Assembly: GCF_003254625.1 (NCBI RefSeq)
Contig: NZ_QJRJ01000066.1
Coordinates: forward strand, 26,830-90,829
Reading direction: 5' to 3'
DNA from: Flavobacterium ginsenosidimutans
GTDB taxonomy: Bacteria; Bacteroidota; Bacteroidia; Flavobacteriales; Flavobacteriaceae
Length of the DNA stretch: 64,000 bases
This document shows positions 42,888-50,294 of the stretch, piece by piece. Positions within the stretch are counted from its first letter, which is position 1; each line of letters begins with the position of its first letter. The translations under genes were made by a program, and so were the position numbers. The notes below the pieces were generated by a model. It searched no databases. It was not told where the DNA came from and was given only the letters and a program-made list of their open reading frames with translations.

Positions 42888-43328
42888 ATGGAAAAATTAG
42901 TATTTAATATAGATATAAAGGCTTCTAAAGAAAAGATTTGGAAAGTCTTATGGGACGATGAAACGTACAGAAAATGGACAAGCGCTTTTGCCGAAGGAAG
43001 TCATGCTGAATCGACTTGGAACGAAGGCGATAAAATTTATTTTTTAGGCCCAGGCGGAGCAGATGGAATGAATAGTCTTATTGACAGAAAAATTCCAAAT
43101 GAGTATATGGCTTTTAAGCATCTTGGCGAAATTAAAGATCATAAGGAAGTTCCGCCAAATGAAGAAACAGAAAAGTGGAGTGGCGCAATGGAAACGTATA
43201 AATTGAATCAAAAAGGAGATGTTGTAGATCTTCACGTTGAAGTTGATGTAATCGAAAAACATATTGATTATTTTAAAGATGCTTTTCCAAAAAGCTTAAA
43301 AATTGTAAAGGAATTATCTGAAAACTAG
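42888..43328 (+). CDS. SRPBCC family protein, second
   Basis: A 146-residue START-fold protein beginning MEKLVFNIDIKASKEKIWKV, with the typical WDDETYRKWTSAFAEGSHAE and GPGGADGMNS segments. The start is the ATG at 42888, one base after the VOC stop; the longer frame from 42834 would overlap the VOC gene and has no conserved sequence. Function unknown; likely a ligand-binding partner in the same pathway as the neighbouring VOC proteins. Confidence 0.87.
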   Translation: MEKLVFNIDIKASKEKIWKVLWDDETYRKWTSAFAEGSHAESTWNEGDKIYFLGPGGADGMNSLIDRKIPNEYMAFKHLGEIKDHKEVPPNEETEKWSGAMETYKLNQKGDVVDLHVEVDVIEKHIDYFKDAFPKSLKIVKELSEN

Positions 43329-43412
43329 AGAATAAAGAAAGGCTTTTTTACTTTTTAGGAAATTTTAAAAAGACATTAATAATTTATAATTAATAACTAA
43401 CAATTTAAAAAG

Positions 43413-43847
43413 ATGGCAGCAATTAATCCATATTTAATGTTTAACGGAACATGCGAAGAAGCATTTCTGTTTTATAAATCAGTTTTTGGAGGAGATTTTC
43501 CGTATATCGGAAAATATAAAGATGCTCCAGCAGAAGAAGGAGAAGTGCTTTCTGAGGAAGCATTAAATCGCGTTATGCACGTTTCACTTCCAATTGGGAA
43601 TACCATTTTAATGGGAAGTGATAGTCATCCTAGATATGGAGACGTAGGTTTTGGAGATAATTTCTCTATTTCTATTAATACAGAAAGTACAGATGAAGCA
43701 GATAGAATTTTTAACGGACTTTCAGCTGGAGGAAAAGTTGAAATGCCAATGGATAATACTTTCTGGGGATCTTATTTTGGAATGTTCAAAGATAAGTTTG
43801 GTGTAAACTGGATGGTAAGTTTTGATAAAAATGAACCAATGAAGTAA
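43413..43847 (+). CDS. VOC family protein, PhnB-like
   Basis: A 144-residue protein of the PhnB-like branch of the VOC superfamily: INPYLMFNGTCEEAFLFYKS at the start, then MHVSLPIGNTILMGSD and WGSYFGMFKDKFGVNWMVSF. It differs from the two other VOC genes upstream. PhnB-like proteins are common beside SRPBCC genes; their activity is not established. It ends the cluster and is followed by a terminator at 43897. Confidence 0.9.
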   Translation: MAAINPYLMFNGTCEEAFLFYKSVFGGDFPYIGKYKDAPAEEGEVLSEEALNRVMHVSLPIGNTILMGSDSHPRYGDVGFGDNFSISINTESTDEADRIFNGLSAGGKVEMPMDNTFWGSYFGMFKDKFGVNWMVSFDKNEPMK

Positions 43848-43896
43848 TCAAAAAGTTACGTTATTTTAATAATAAAACATAAATGTTAAATTACTT

Positions 43897-43925
43897 GAAA
43901 AAGCACATGAAAATGTGCTTTTTCA
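43897..43925 (+). terminator. Intrinsic terminator after the VOC/SRPBCC cluster
   Basis: A perfect 12-base stem (GAAAAAGCACAT and its complement) with a GAAA tetraloop and T residues at the end of the stem. Confidence 0.85.
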
Positions 43926-44002
43926 TTTCAAAAAAACAATGATTATTCTTTTTTATCAACGATAGATTGCCGATTTTTGTCGCTTCAAAATCAAGAAAGA
44001 AA

Positions 44003-45232
44003 ATGGCAGCAGAAGATAAAGAGATAATTTTATTAAAAGTTTCAGGACACGATAAAATTGGGGTTACAGCAGGTTTAACAGCTGTTTTAGGAGCATACGA
44101 TGCTAATATATTAGATATCGGTCAAGCCGATATTCATGACACACTTTCTTTAGGAATTTTGTTCGAAATTGCTGCAGGTTCTTCTTCAGCGCCAGTTTTA
44201 AAAGACTTATTGTTTAAAGCTTACGAATTAGAAATCAAAGTAAAATTTATTCCGATTTCTATTGAAGACTACGAAACTTGGGTAAAATCGCAATCTAAGC
44301 AACGTTACATTATCAATATTTTGGGCGAAAAACTAGCCGCTTCACAATTGGCCGCTGTAACCAAAATAATGTCAGATCAAAATCTGAATATCGATTCTAT
44401 CATCCGATTAACAGGAAGAACTTCTATTGTCGAGAAAGAAGAATATCCACGTTCTTGTATTCAATTGTCTGTAACGGGCGAAATTGTAAACAAGATCATC
44501 ATGACAGCAAGTTTTATGGAAGTTTCTAGAACGCTGAATGTCGATATTTCTTTCCAAGAAGATAATATTTATAGAAGAAACCGCCGTTTGGTTTGCTTCG
44601 ATATGGATTCAACTTTAATCCAAACGGAAGTAATCGACGAATTAGCAGAACTAAATGGAGTAGGAGATCAAGTTCGCGCGATTACAGAATCGGCGATGAA
44701 CGGTGAAATCGACTTCAACGAAAGTTTCAAAAAGCGTATGGCTCTTTTGGAAGGTTTAAGCGAAGAAGTTTTGCAAAAAGTTGCAGTTAATTTGCCAATA
44801 ACACAAGGAGCGCATCGTTTGATGAAAGCTTTAAAATACTACGGTTACAAAACCGCAATTCTATCTGGAGGATTTACTTATTTCGGAGAATACCTTCAAA
44901 AAGAACTAGGAATAGATTACGTTCACGCCAATCAATTAGAAATAAAAGATGGTAAACTGACAGGTAAATATTTAGGCGATATTGTTGATGGTCAGAAAAA
45001 AGCCGAATATCTAAAAGCAATCGCCGAAAAAGAAGGAATCCACATCAATCAAACCATCGCAGTTGGAGACGGAGCAAACGATTTGCCAATGCTAAATTTA
45101 GCTGGTCTAGGAATCGCTTTCCACGCCAAACCAAAAGTTAAAGAAAGCGCGTCAACCTCAATTTCGAGTTTAGGTCTTGACGGTGTTTTATATCTTTTAG
45201 GATATCATGACAGATATATTGATATGATGTAA
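44003..45232 (+). CDS. serB: Phosphoserine phosphatase with N-terminal ACT domains
   Basis: A 409-residue HAD enzyme hydrolysing phosphoserine to serine. Residues 1-180 contain two ACT-like regulatory domains (ILLKVSGHDKIGVTAGLTAV and YIINILGEKLAASQLAAV). The catalytic HAD domain has motif I CFDMDSTLIQTEVIDELAE, motif II ILSGGFTYF and motif IV VGDGANDLPML. The start is ATG 44003; a TTG at 43967 would add 12 poorly conserved residues and cover a promoter-like sequence. Downstream is a long repeat-filled region. Confidence 0.94.
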   Translation: MAAEDKEIILLKVSGHDKIGVTAGLTAVLGAYDANILDIGQADIHDTLSLGILFEIAAGSSSAPVLKDLLFKAYELEIKVKFIPISIEDYETWVKSQSKQRYIINILGEKLAASQLAAVTKIMSDQNLNIDSIIRLTGRTSIVEKEEYPRSCIQLSVTGEIVNKIIMTASFMEVSRTLNVDISFQEDNIYRRNRRLVCFDMDSTLIQTEVIDELAELNGVGDQVRAITESAMNGEIDFNESFKKRMALLEGLSEEVLQKVAVNLPITQGAHRLMKALKYYGYKTAILSGGFTYFGEYLQKELGIDYVHANQLEIKDGKLTGKYLGDIVDGQKKAEYLKAIAEKEGIHINQTIAVGDGANDLPMLNLAGLGIAFHAKPKVKESASTSISSLGLDGVLYLLGYHDRYIDMM

Positions 45233-45241
45233 TTTGCAAGC

Positions 45242-45306
45242 TGTCGCCCTGAGCGAAGTCGGAGGGCTTTTATGTAGAAAGGGCTTCGACTTCGCTCAGC
45301 CTGACA
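45242..45306. repeat. Imperfect hairpin with CTGAGCGAAGTCG core
   Basis: Left arm 45242-45267 and right arm 45281-45306 share a perfectly complementary 13-base core (CTGAGCGAAGTCG). I recall this core as a repeat found in many bacterial genomes. It may act as the serB terminator. A CATTTC/GAAATG hairpin follows. Confidence 0.75.
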
Positions 45307-45352
45307 AAACATTTTGTCATTTCGACGAAGAAGAAATGAAAATATTGATAAA

Positions 45353-45392
45353 AATCTTAGCAACTTAGAATCTCAGAACCTTAGAATCTTAA
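45353..45392 (+). repeat. Five-unit octamer array
   Basis: AATCTTAG, CAACTTAG, AATCTCAG, AACCTTAG and AATCTTAA, the same family as at 37247 and 50254. Confidence 0.8.
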
Positions 45393-45397
45393 TAATG

Positions 45398-45484
45398 GCA
45401 TGTCCCTTCGGGTCGGGCTATCCGTTGCAATCTTTTTATTTTTAAAGAAAAAATAAAAAGGATTTCCACTTCTATCCCTCATGC
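45398..45484. repeat. Structured element with GCATG/CATGC ends
   Basis: Ends GCATG (45398) and CATGC (45480) are inverted. A perfect 12-base stem (45432-45443 with 45449-45460, 5-base loop) is in the middle, and CCCTTCGGG forms a small hairpin at 45404. Sequence character is unlike the coding neighbours. I think similar elements occur in other flavobacteria but cannot confirm. Confidence 0.55.
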
Positions 45485-45535
45485 GGGTTTAGTGGAATTA
45501 GTGGTTTTTAAATTGCTGTAAAATGTTATATTTGG

Positions 45536-45686
45536 ATTTGAGTTGCCTCCTGCTTTAGCTGGAGGAATAATGGATGAAGGTGATAAATGGCTTTAGCCAA
45601 AATTAACCATTTATTGTAAATGTTCGGCTAAAGCCCGTGATATAATCTGATCTAGACCACTAGCTAAAGCTAGTGGTAATTTAAGT
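45536..45686. repeat. REPIN-like element with four CTTTAG palindromes
   Basis: The 30-base ends (45536-45565 and 45657-45686) are inverted copies matching at 21 positions. Each is a palindrome centred on CTTTAG. Two more palindromes, GGCTTTAGCC (45589) and GGCTAAAGCC (45626), lie inside in mirror order. The two terminal stems differ by paired changes that keep base pairing. Confidence 0.75.
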
Positions 45687-45722
45687 AGTGATTCGGTTTA
45701 TTTCAGTAAAAATTTTATATTG

Positions 45723-45965
45723 CTATTTCCTAGATTCCAATTCCTTCTTAATCTCCTTTAGATTACTCAAATTCAAGAAAAGAATAGGTAACAAAGCAAT
45801 TGGAATAACATTCATTGCGCTAAAACCTTTCATGAAAACAATGAATATATTAAGGACGAATAACATAAACAGCACAACACAAAAAATGGTATTTACTGTT
45901 TTTAATGTCTTCTGATTCTTAATCAGTTCCTCAGTGCTCATGTCACTGAACTTTGTATCTTTCAT
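45723..45965 (-). CDS. Small two-helix membrane protein
   Basis: An 80-residue protein with a charged N-terminus (KDTKFSDMSTEELIKNQKTL), two hydrophobic helices (about 25-45 and 50-67) and a charged C-terminus. Similar Bacteroidota proteins carry the name redox-active disulfide protein 2, but this one has only a single Cys, so that name does not describe it. It is the last of three minus-strand genes, 33 bases after the NTF2-like gene. Function unknown. Confidence 0.7.
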   Translation of the reverse strand: MKDTKFSDMSTEELIKNQKTLKTVNTIFCVVLFMLFVLNIFIVFMKGFSAMNVIPIALLPILFLNLSNLKEIKKELESRK

Positions 45966-45998
45966 CTTTTAGAATTTTTATTTAAGAAAATTAAATAG

Positions 45999-46400
45999 TT
46001 ATTTGTAATGAGTGATTTTTAAAACTTTTGCATTTCTTGCATCAATTATAATTAGAAATGTCCCTCCCTTTTCTCCCAATAATAATGTTCCGTTAATAAC
46101 ATAATAATTATCGATTAGATTTACTTCATAAGGTTTTTGATGTTTAATTTCATCTTCCCCATAAATATTAAACAGAATAGGTTCTGCGATTTTGATTGCA
46201 GTTTGGTCGTCCTTAATGAGTATTTTTTTGTTATCAACAAAATTGTCCTTACTTGGATCTTCAAGAGCATCTTTTAATTCAAATTCTGCCTGATCACTTC
46301 CATACTTTGAATGAGAACAGCAACTGAAAATAAGAATTAAAAGAAGAGCAATTAAAATTTTAACCTCAATTTCTCTGTTAGATAAAAATTTCTTGATCAA
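45999..46400 (-). CDS. NTF2-fold immunity-like lipoprotein (YbbC/YhhH type)
   Basis: A 133-residue protein with a lipoprotein-like signal (lipobox IFSC, Cys27). The mature domain (AIKIAEPILFNIYGEDEIKHQKPYEV, then YVINGTLLLGEKGGTFLIII) resembles NTF2-fold immunity proteins of polymorphic toxin systems. No toxin gene is adjacent: upstream is GH3 (15-base gap), downstream a small membrane protein. It may be an orphan immunity gene or a domain with another role. Membrane anchoring is unusual for a classic cytosolic immunity protein. Confidence 0.72.
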   Translation of the reverse strand: MIKKFLSNREIEVKILIALLLILIFSCCSHSKYGSDQAEFELKDALEDPSKDNFVDNKKILIKDDQTAIKIAEPILFNIYGEDEIKHQKPYEVNLIDNYYVINGTLLLGEKGGTFLIIIDARNAKVLKITHYK

Positions 46401-46415
46401 ATGACTAGATATAAA

Positions 46416-47927
46416 TTAACACATTTCCTTCAATTGTTCCAAATAATCCCTCTGATTCGATAGTCTCGGAATCTTATGCTGACCGCCAAGTTTATCTCTT
46501 TCTTTCAGCCAATCGTAAAATAAATTCTCTCGGGCGACATTAATCACCAAAGGATTTAAAGTCATATTGTTGTAGCGTTTCGCTTCATAATCTGAGTTTA
46601 AAGTCTGTAAAGTTTCGTCCAGAACTTTTTGGAAAAGACCAACATCTGCTGGTTTTTTCTTGAATTCGATCATCCATTCGTGCGCGCCTTTTTCTTTGTC
46701 GTGCATAAAAATAGGAGCAACCGTATAATCGATAACTTCTGTTTGGGTAACCAGACAAGCTTTTGCAATGGCCTGATCAGTGTTTTCAACCATCAATTCT
46801 TCGCCAAAAACATTAATATGATGTTTCGTTCTTCCCGTAACTCTAATTCTGTACGGATTTAAAGAGGTAAAACGAACCGTATCGCCAATTAAATAGCGCC
46901 ACAAACCAGAATTTGTAGTGATAACAATTGCATAGTTTTTATTCAGTTCAACATCTGCCAAGCTAACTACTTTTTGGTTTGGAGTTCCAAAAGTATCCAT
47001 CGGAATAAATTCGTAGAAAATTCCGTAATCCAGCATTAGTAATAAATCATTTGAATTATTCAAATCCTGAATTGCAAAAAAACCTTCGGATGCATTGTAT
47101 ATTTCGTAATATCTAAAATCTTTGCTTGGCAATATTTTTTTATATTGTTCTTTGTAAGGTGAGAAGCTTACGCCCCCATGAAAGTAAACTTCCAAATTTG
47201 GCCAAAGCTCCAATAAGCTTTGTTTGCCTGTATTTTCTAAAACTTTATTCATTAAAACCAGCATCCAAGAGGGAACTCCCGCAAAACTGGTTACATTTTC
47301 GTTTTTTGTTTCGTTAATAATAGCAGCGATTTTGCTTTCCCATTCGCTCATTAGAGAAGTTTTACTGCTTGGCGTACTGCTGAATTCTGCCCAAATTGGC
47401 ATATTTTCAATCAAAATTGCCGATAAATCTCCAAAGAAAGTATTGTTGTTTTCGTAAATTTGAGAACTTCCTCCCAAACGAAGACTTTTCCCTAAAAACA
47501 ATTCAGAATCCTCATTATTATTTAAATAAAGACATAAAAGATCTTTACTTCCTTTATAATGGCAGTCTTCCAGAGCTTCATTACTTACTGGGATAAATTT
47601 GCTTTTTGCATTTGTAGTTCCGCTTGATTTGGCAAACCATTTAATTGGTGTCTCCCAAAAAACGTTTTGTTCTCCCTGACGTGTGCGTTCGATAAGTGGC
47701 TGCAGTTCTTCGTAAGTCGCTATTGGAACCCTTTCTGCAAAAGTCTGATAAGAATTAATAGTTGAGAATTCGTATTGTTTTCCAATAACCGTATTTTCAG
47801 ATGCCATCAATAAATTATGCAATAATTCTTCCTGAACTTCATTTGGATATTTTAAAAAAAGCTCTATTTGATGAATCCTTTGTTTAAGGACCCAAGATGC
47901 AAACGAATTGATAATAGATAAAGGCAT
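46416..47927 (-). CDS. GH3 auxin-responsive promoter family protein
   Basis: A 503-residue protein of the acyl-acid-amido synthetase superfamily best known from plant GH3 enzymes, which join amino acids to hormones in an ATP-dependent reaction. Adenylation motifs are visible: FAKSSGTTNAKSKFIPVS (phosphate-binding loop), YNASEGFFAIQD and the C-terminal TGRTKHHINVFGEELMVENT hinge. Bacteroidota members have no known substrate. It is divergent from a DUF2797 gene, an arrangement I believe is conserved in flavobacteria. Confidence 0.9.
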   Translation of the reverse strand: MPLSIINSFASWVLKQRIHQIELFLKYPNEVQEELLHNLLMASENTVIGKQYEFSTINSYQTFAERVPIATYEELQPLIERTRQGEQNVFWETPIKWFAKSSGTTNAKSKFIPVSNEALEDCHYKGSKDLLCLYLNNNEDSELFLGKSLRLGGSSQIYENNNTFFGDLSAILIENMPIWAEFSSTPSSKTSLMSEWESKIAAIINETKNENVTSFAGVPSWMLVLMNKVLENTGKQSLLELWPNLEVYFHGGVSFSPYKEQYKKILPSKDFRYYEIYNASEGFFAIQDLNNSNDLLLMLDYGIFYEFIPMDTFGTPNQKVVSLADVELNKNYAIVITTNSGLWRYLIGDTVRFTSLNPYRIRVTGRTKHHINVFGEELMVENTDQAIAKACLVTQTEVIDYTVAPIFMHDKEKGAHEWMIEFKKKPADVGLFQKVLDETLQTLNSDYEAKRYNNMTLNPLVINVARENLFYDWLKERDKLGGQHKIPRLSNQRDYLEQLKEMC

Positions 47928-48170
47928 GAATTTGGTTTTTAGATTACTAGATTTTAGGTTTTAAATCTCGCAGTCTCCGCAAAACAAAAAACATAAAATT
48001 TGAATATCAAGAGACAAATAGTAACTTTGTCTTCATATCAAAAATAATATTTTTTTGTAAAAAACAATTCGATTTTAGGTAAAGATTCTACCTAATAAGT
48101 CGAATTTTAACACAAAAAATTTTAAATCTTTTGATAATTCGAAATCAGCAATTTATAAATAAAAATACAA

Positions 48171-48965
48171 ATGCAATATCAAGGCGTACTGACAAAAATG
48201 CAAACCGAATTTGGAAGCCCAATTCAATATTATTTGGTTTTTGAAGATAGTTTTCTAAATGTTAATCAATTATTGGATAAAGAAATTGAAATCAATTTTG
48301 TGGGTTGCCAATGTTTAAATTGTGGTAAAAAGAAAAAGATATACCGACAAGGTTTTTGTTACGAATGTTTTTATTCAAGCCCTGCGGTTGGAGATTGGAT
48401 TATGAGACCAGAATTGAGTACGGCACATTTAGGAATTGCAGACAGAGATTTAGAATATGAGTCTAAAGCTCAGCTACAGCCACATATTGTTTATTTGGCT
48501 TCGGCATGCGAAATAAAAGTTGGAGTTACACGCAAATCTCAGGTTCCAACACGTTGGATCGATCAAGGTGCTTCCCAAGCTATTGCAATTGTTGAGGTTC
48601 CGAATCGATATTTGGCAGGAATAACAGAGGTCGCTTTAAAAGATCATTATACAGATAAAACCAATTGGAGAAAAATGCTTCAGAACTCTGTTGAAACTTT
48701 TGACTTAATTGCAGAAAAAGCTAAAATTGAAAGTTTGATTCCAGCAGAAGTCAAAGATTATTTTTATTCTCAAAAAAATGACGTCTACGATCTTCAATAT
48801 CCAGTTTTGAGTTATCCAGCAAAAGTAAACAGTCTAAACTTAGATAAAACGCCTTCGTTTACTGGAAAATTAACGGGAGTAAAAGGCCAGTATTTGCTAT
48901 TTGAAAACGGAACAGTTTTTAATATACGCGGTTCTGAAGGTTATGTCGTAACAATAAATGTGTAA
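48171..48965 (+). CDS. DUF2797 domain protein (Cys-rich N-terminus)
   Basis: A 264-residue cytosolic protein of the DUF2797 family, function unknown. Near residues 44-66 is a probable zinc site with paired cysteines (CQCLNCGKKKK and GFCYECF). The middle contains VYLASACEIKVGVTRKSQVP and the positively charged RWIDQGASQAIAIVEVPNRY. Such composition suggests nucleic-acid binding but this is a guess. It is a single gene, with a 242-base gap to GH3 in which I see no feature. Confidence 0.85.
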   Translation: MQYQGVLTKMQTEFGSPIQYYLVFEDSFLNVNQLLDKEIEINFVGCQCLNCGKKKKIYRQGFCYECFYSSPAVGDWIMRPELSTAHLGIADRDLEYESKAQLQPHIVYLASACEIKVGVTRKSQVPTRWIDQGASQAIAIVEVPNRYLAGITEVALKDHYTDKTNWRKMLQNSVETFDLIAEKAKIESLIPAEVKDYFYSQKNDVYDLQYPVLSYPAKVNSLNLDKTPSFTGKLTGVKGQYLLFENGTVFNIRGSEGYVVTINV

Positions 48966-49068
48966 GGTTTTATTACTAAATCGTTATCTTTTTTTAATTT
49001 TAAATTGTTTTAATTTAAAATTTACAATTTATTTTATTGTTTTGTGTTAATTAGTTGATGAATAATTA

Positions 49069-49076
49069 TAGCTTTG
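49069..49076 (+). promoter_or_regulatory. Candidate -7 element for the glycosyltransferase gene
   Basis: TAGCTTTG, an exact TAnnTTTG match 57 bases before the ATG; the nearest TTG is 24 bases upstream, slightly long. Confidence 0.45.
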
Positions 49077-49133
49077 ATATATGTTTAAGGCAATTTAATT
49101 TTCAAAAAGTAATACCATAAAACAATTCCCCAC

Positions 49134-50180
49134 ATGAGTAACTTAAAAAAAGTTAATGTTTTTAGGCGTTCCCTAATGCGAAATCTAACTAAGAATGTTG
49201 GAAGTGTAGACATTCGTAATATCGAACCCATTGATAAAAGTAAGATTAAAAAAGTTTTAATCTGCAGACCAAACGGTCGATTAGGAAACATGCTTTTAAT
49301 TACACCTTTAGTTCAAGAGGTAGCCAAGACTTTTCCTGGATGTACAATCGATGTATTTGTAAAAGGTACTCTTGCGCCAATTGTTTTTGAGGAATATGAA
49401 AATATTGATAAAATTATTCATCTGCCTAAAAAGCCTTTTAAAGAATTAGTAAAATACTTTAAAGTTTGGACTCTGATCAGAACACAAAACTATGATATCG
49501 CTATCAATGTCGATCAGAATTCTTCTTCTGGAAGATTAGGCGTTAAGTTCTCAAGTGCTAAATACAAATTCTTCGGAAATCTTCCCGAAGGAGTTACTCT
49601 AGAGCACAGTGATTACGATCATATTGCAAAATATCCTGTTTATAATTTTAGATATTTTTTAAATCAAGCGGGAATAGAAGATAAAAACGAACCTATTCCG
49701 CTTTTAGATCTTAAATTGACTGAAAAAGAGATTGCAAACGGGAAGACTATTCTAGATAACATTATTGATCCGAATAAGAGAACCATTGCAATTTTCACCT
49801 ATGCAACAGGCGAGAAATGTTATAATCCAGTTTGGTGGGAAGAATTTTATACTACTTTGAAAAAAGAATTCCCAAATGACAATATTTTTGAAGTTTTGCC
49901 AGTAGAGAACGTATCTCAAATCAATTTTGAAGCGCCAACTTTTTACAGTAAAGATGTTAGAGAAATTGGTTCTGTTTTAGCAAATGTTGATGTTTTTGTT
50001 GGTGCAGATAGCGGAATCATGCATTTATCGAGTGCTTCAAAAGCTCCAACTGCAGGTTTATTTTCGGTTTCTAATTTGAAAAAATATGAGCCTTATGGAA
50101 ACGGAAGTGTAGGTTTAGATACCAATGTTTTGGGAATTCCAGATTTTATAAAAGCCATAAAAGAAATTCTAAAAAAGTAG
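49134..50180 (+). CDS. Glycosyltransferase family 9 (heptosyltransferase-like)
   Basis: A 348-residue GT-B fold enzyme. The N-terminal KKVLICRPNGRLGNMLLITPLVQEV and the C-terminal VDVFVGADSGIMHLSSASKAPT (the nucleotide-sugar site with conserved Asp/Ser) are characteristic of GT9, which adds heptose or related sugars to LPS core. Lacks a signal peptide, consistent with a cytosolic enzyme at the inner membrane. Exact donor and acceptor unknown; flavobacterial LPS cores differ from enterobacterial ones. Ends in a terminator. Confidence 0.9.
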   Translation: MSNLKKVNVFRRSLMRNLTKNVGSVDIRNIEPIDKSKIKKVLICRPNGRLGNMLLITPLVQEVAKTFPGCTIDVFVKGTLAPIVFEEYENIDKIIHLPKKPFKELVKYFKVWTLIRTQNYDIAINVDQNSSSGRLGVKFSSAKYKFFGNLPEGVTLEHSDYDHIAKYPVYNFRYFLNQAGIEDKNEPIPLLDLKLTEKEIANGKTILDNIIDPNKRTIAIFTYATGEKCYNPVWWEEFYTTLKKEFPNDNIFEVLPVENVSQINFEAPTFYSKDVREIGSVLANVDVFVGADSGIMHLSSASKAPTAGLFSVSNLKKYEPYGNGSVGLDTNVLGIPDFIKAIKEILKK

Positions 50181-50202
50181 AATTCAAAATAAAGTAAAAA
50201 AG

Positions 50203-50233
50203 AAAATCCTGTTCGAAAGAACAGGATTTTTTT
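50203..50233 (+). terminator. Intrinsic terminator after the glycosyltransferase gene
   Basis: A perfect 12-base stem (AAAATCCTGTTC and its complement) with a GAAA tetraloop and seven T residues. Confidence 0.9.
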
Positions 50234-50253
50234 ATAAGTATTCTAAAGTAAAA

Positions 50254-50293
50254 AAACTTAGAATCTCAGTATTTTAGAACCTTAGAGTCTTAG
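50254..50293 (+). repeat. Five-unit octamer array
   Basis: AAACTTAG, AATCTCAG, TATTTTAG, AACCTTAG and AGTCTTAG, the last unit 1 base from the AsmA stop codon. Same family as at 37247 and 45353. Confidence 0.8.
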
Positions 50294-50294
50294 G

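Larger units (their letters stand above)
45233..45722. other. 490-base intergenic region built of repeats
   Basis: No coding sequence is seen. It holds, in order: an imperfect hairpin (45242-45306), five octamers (45353-45392), a structured element (45398-45484) and a REPIN-like element (45536-45686). It lies between serB (+) and a small membrane protein gene (-), both ending into it. Confidence 0.75.
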
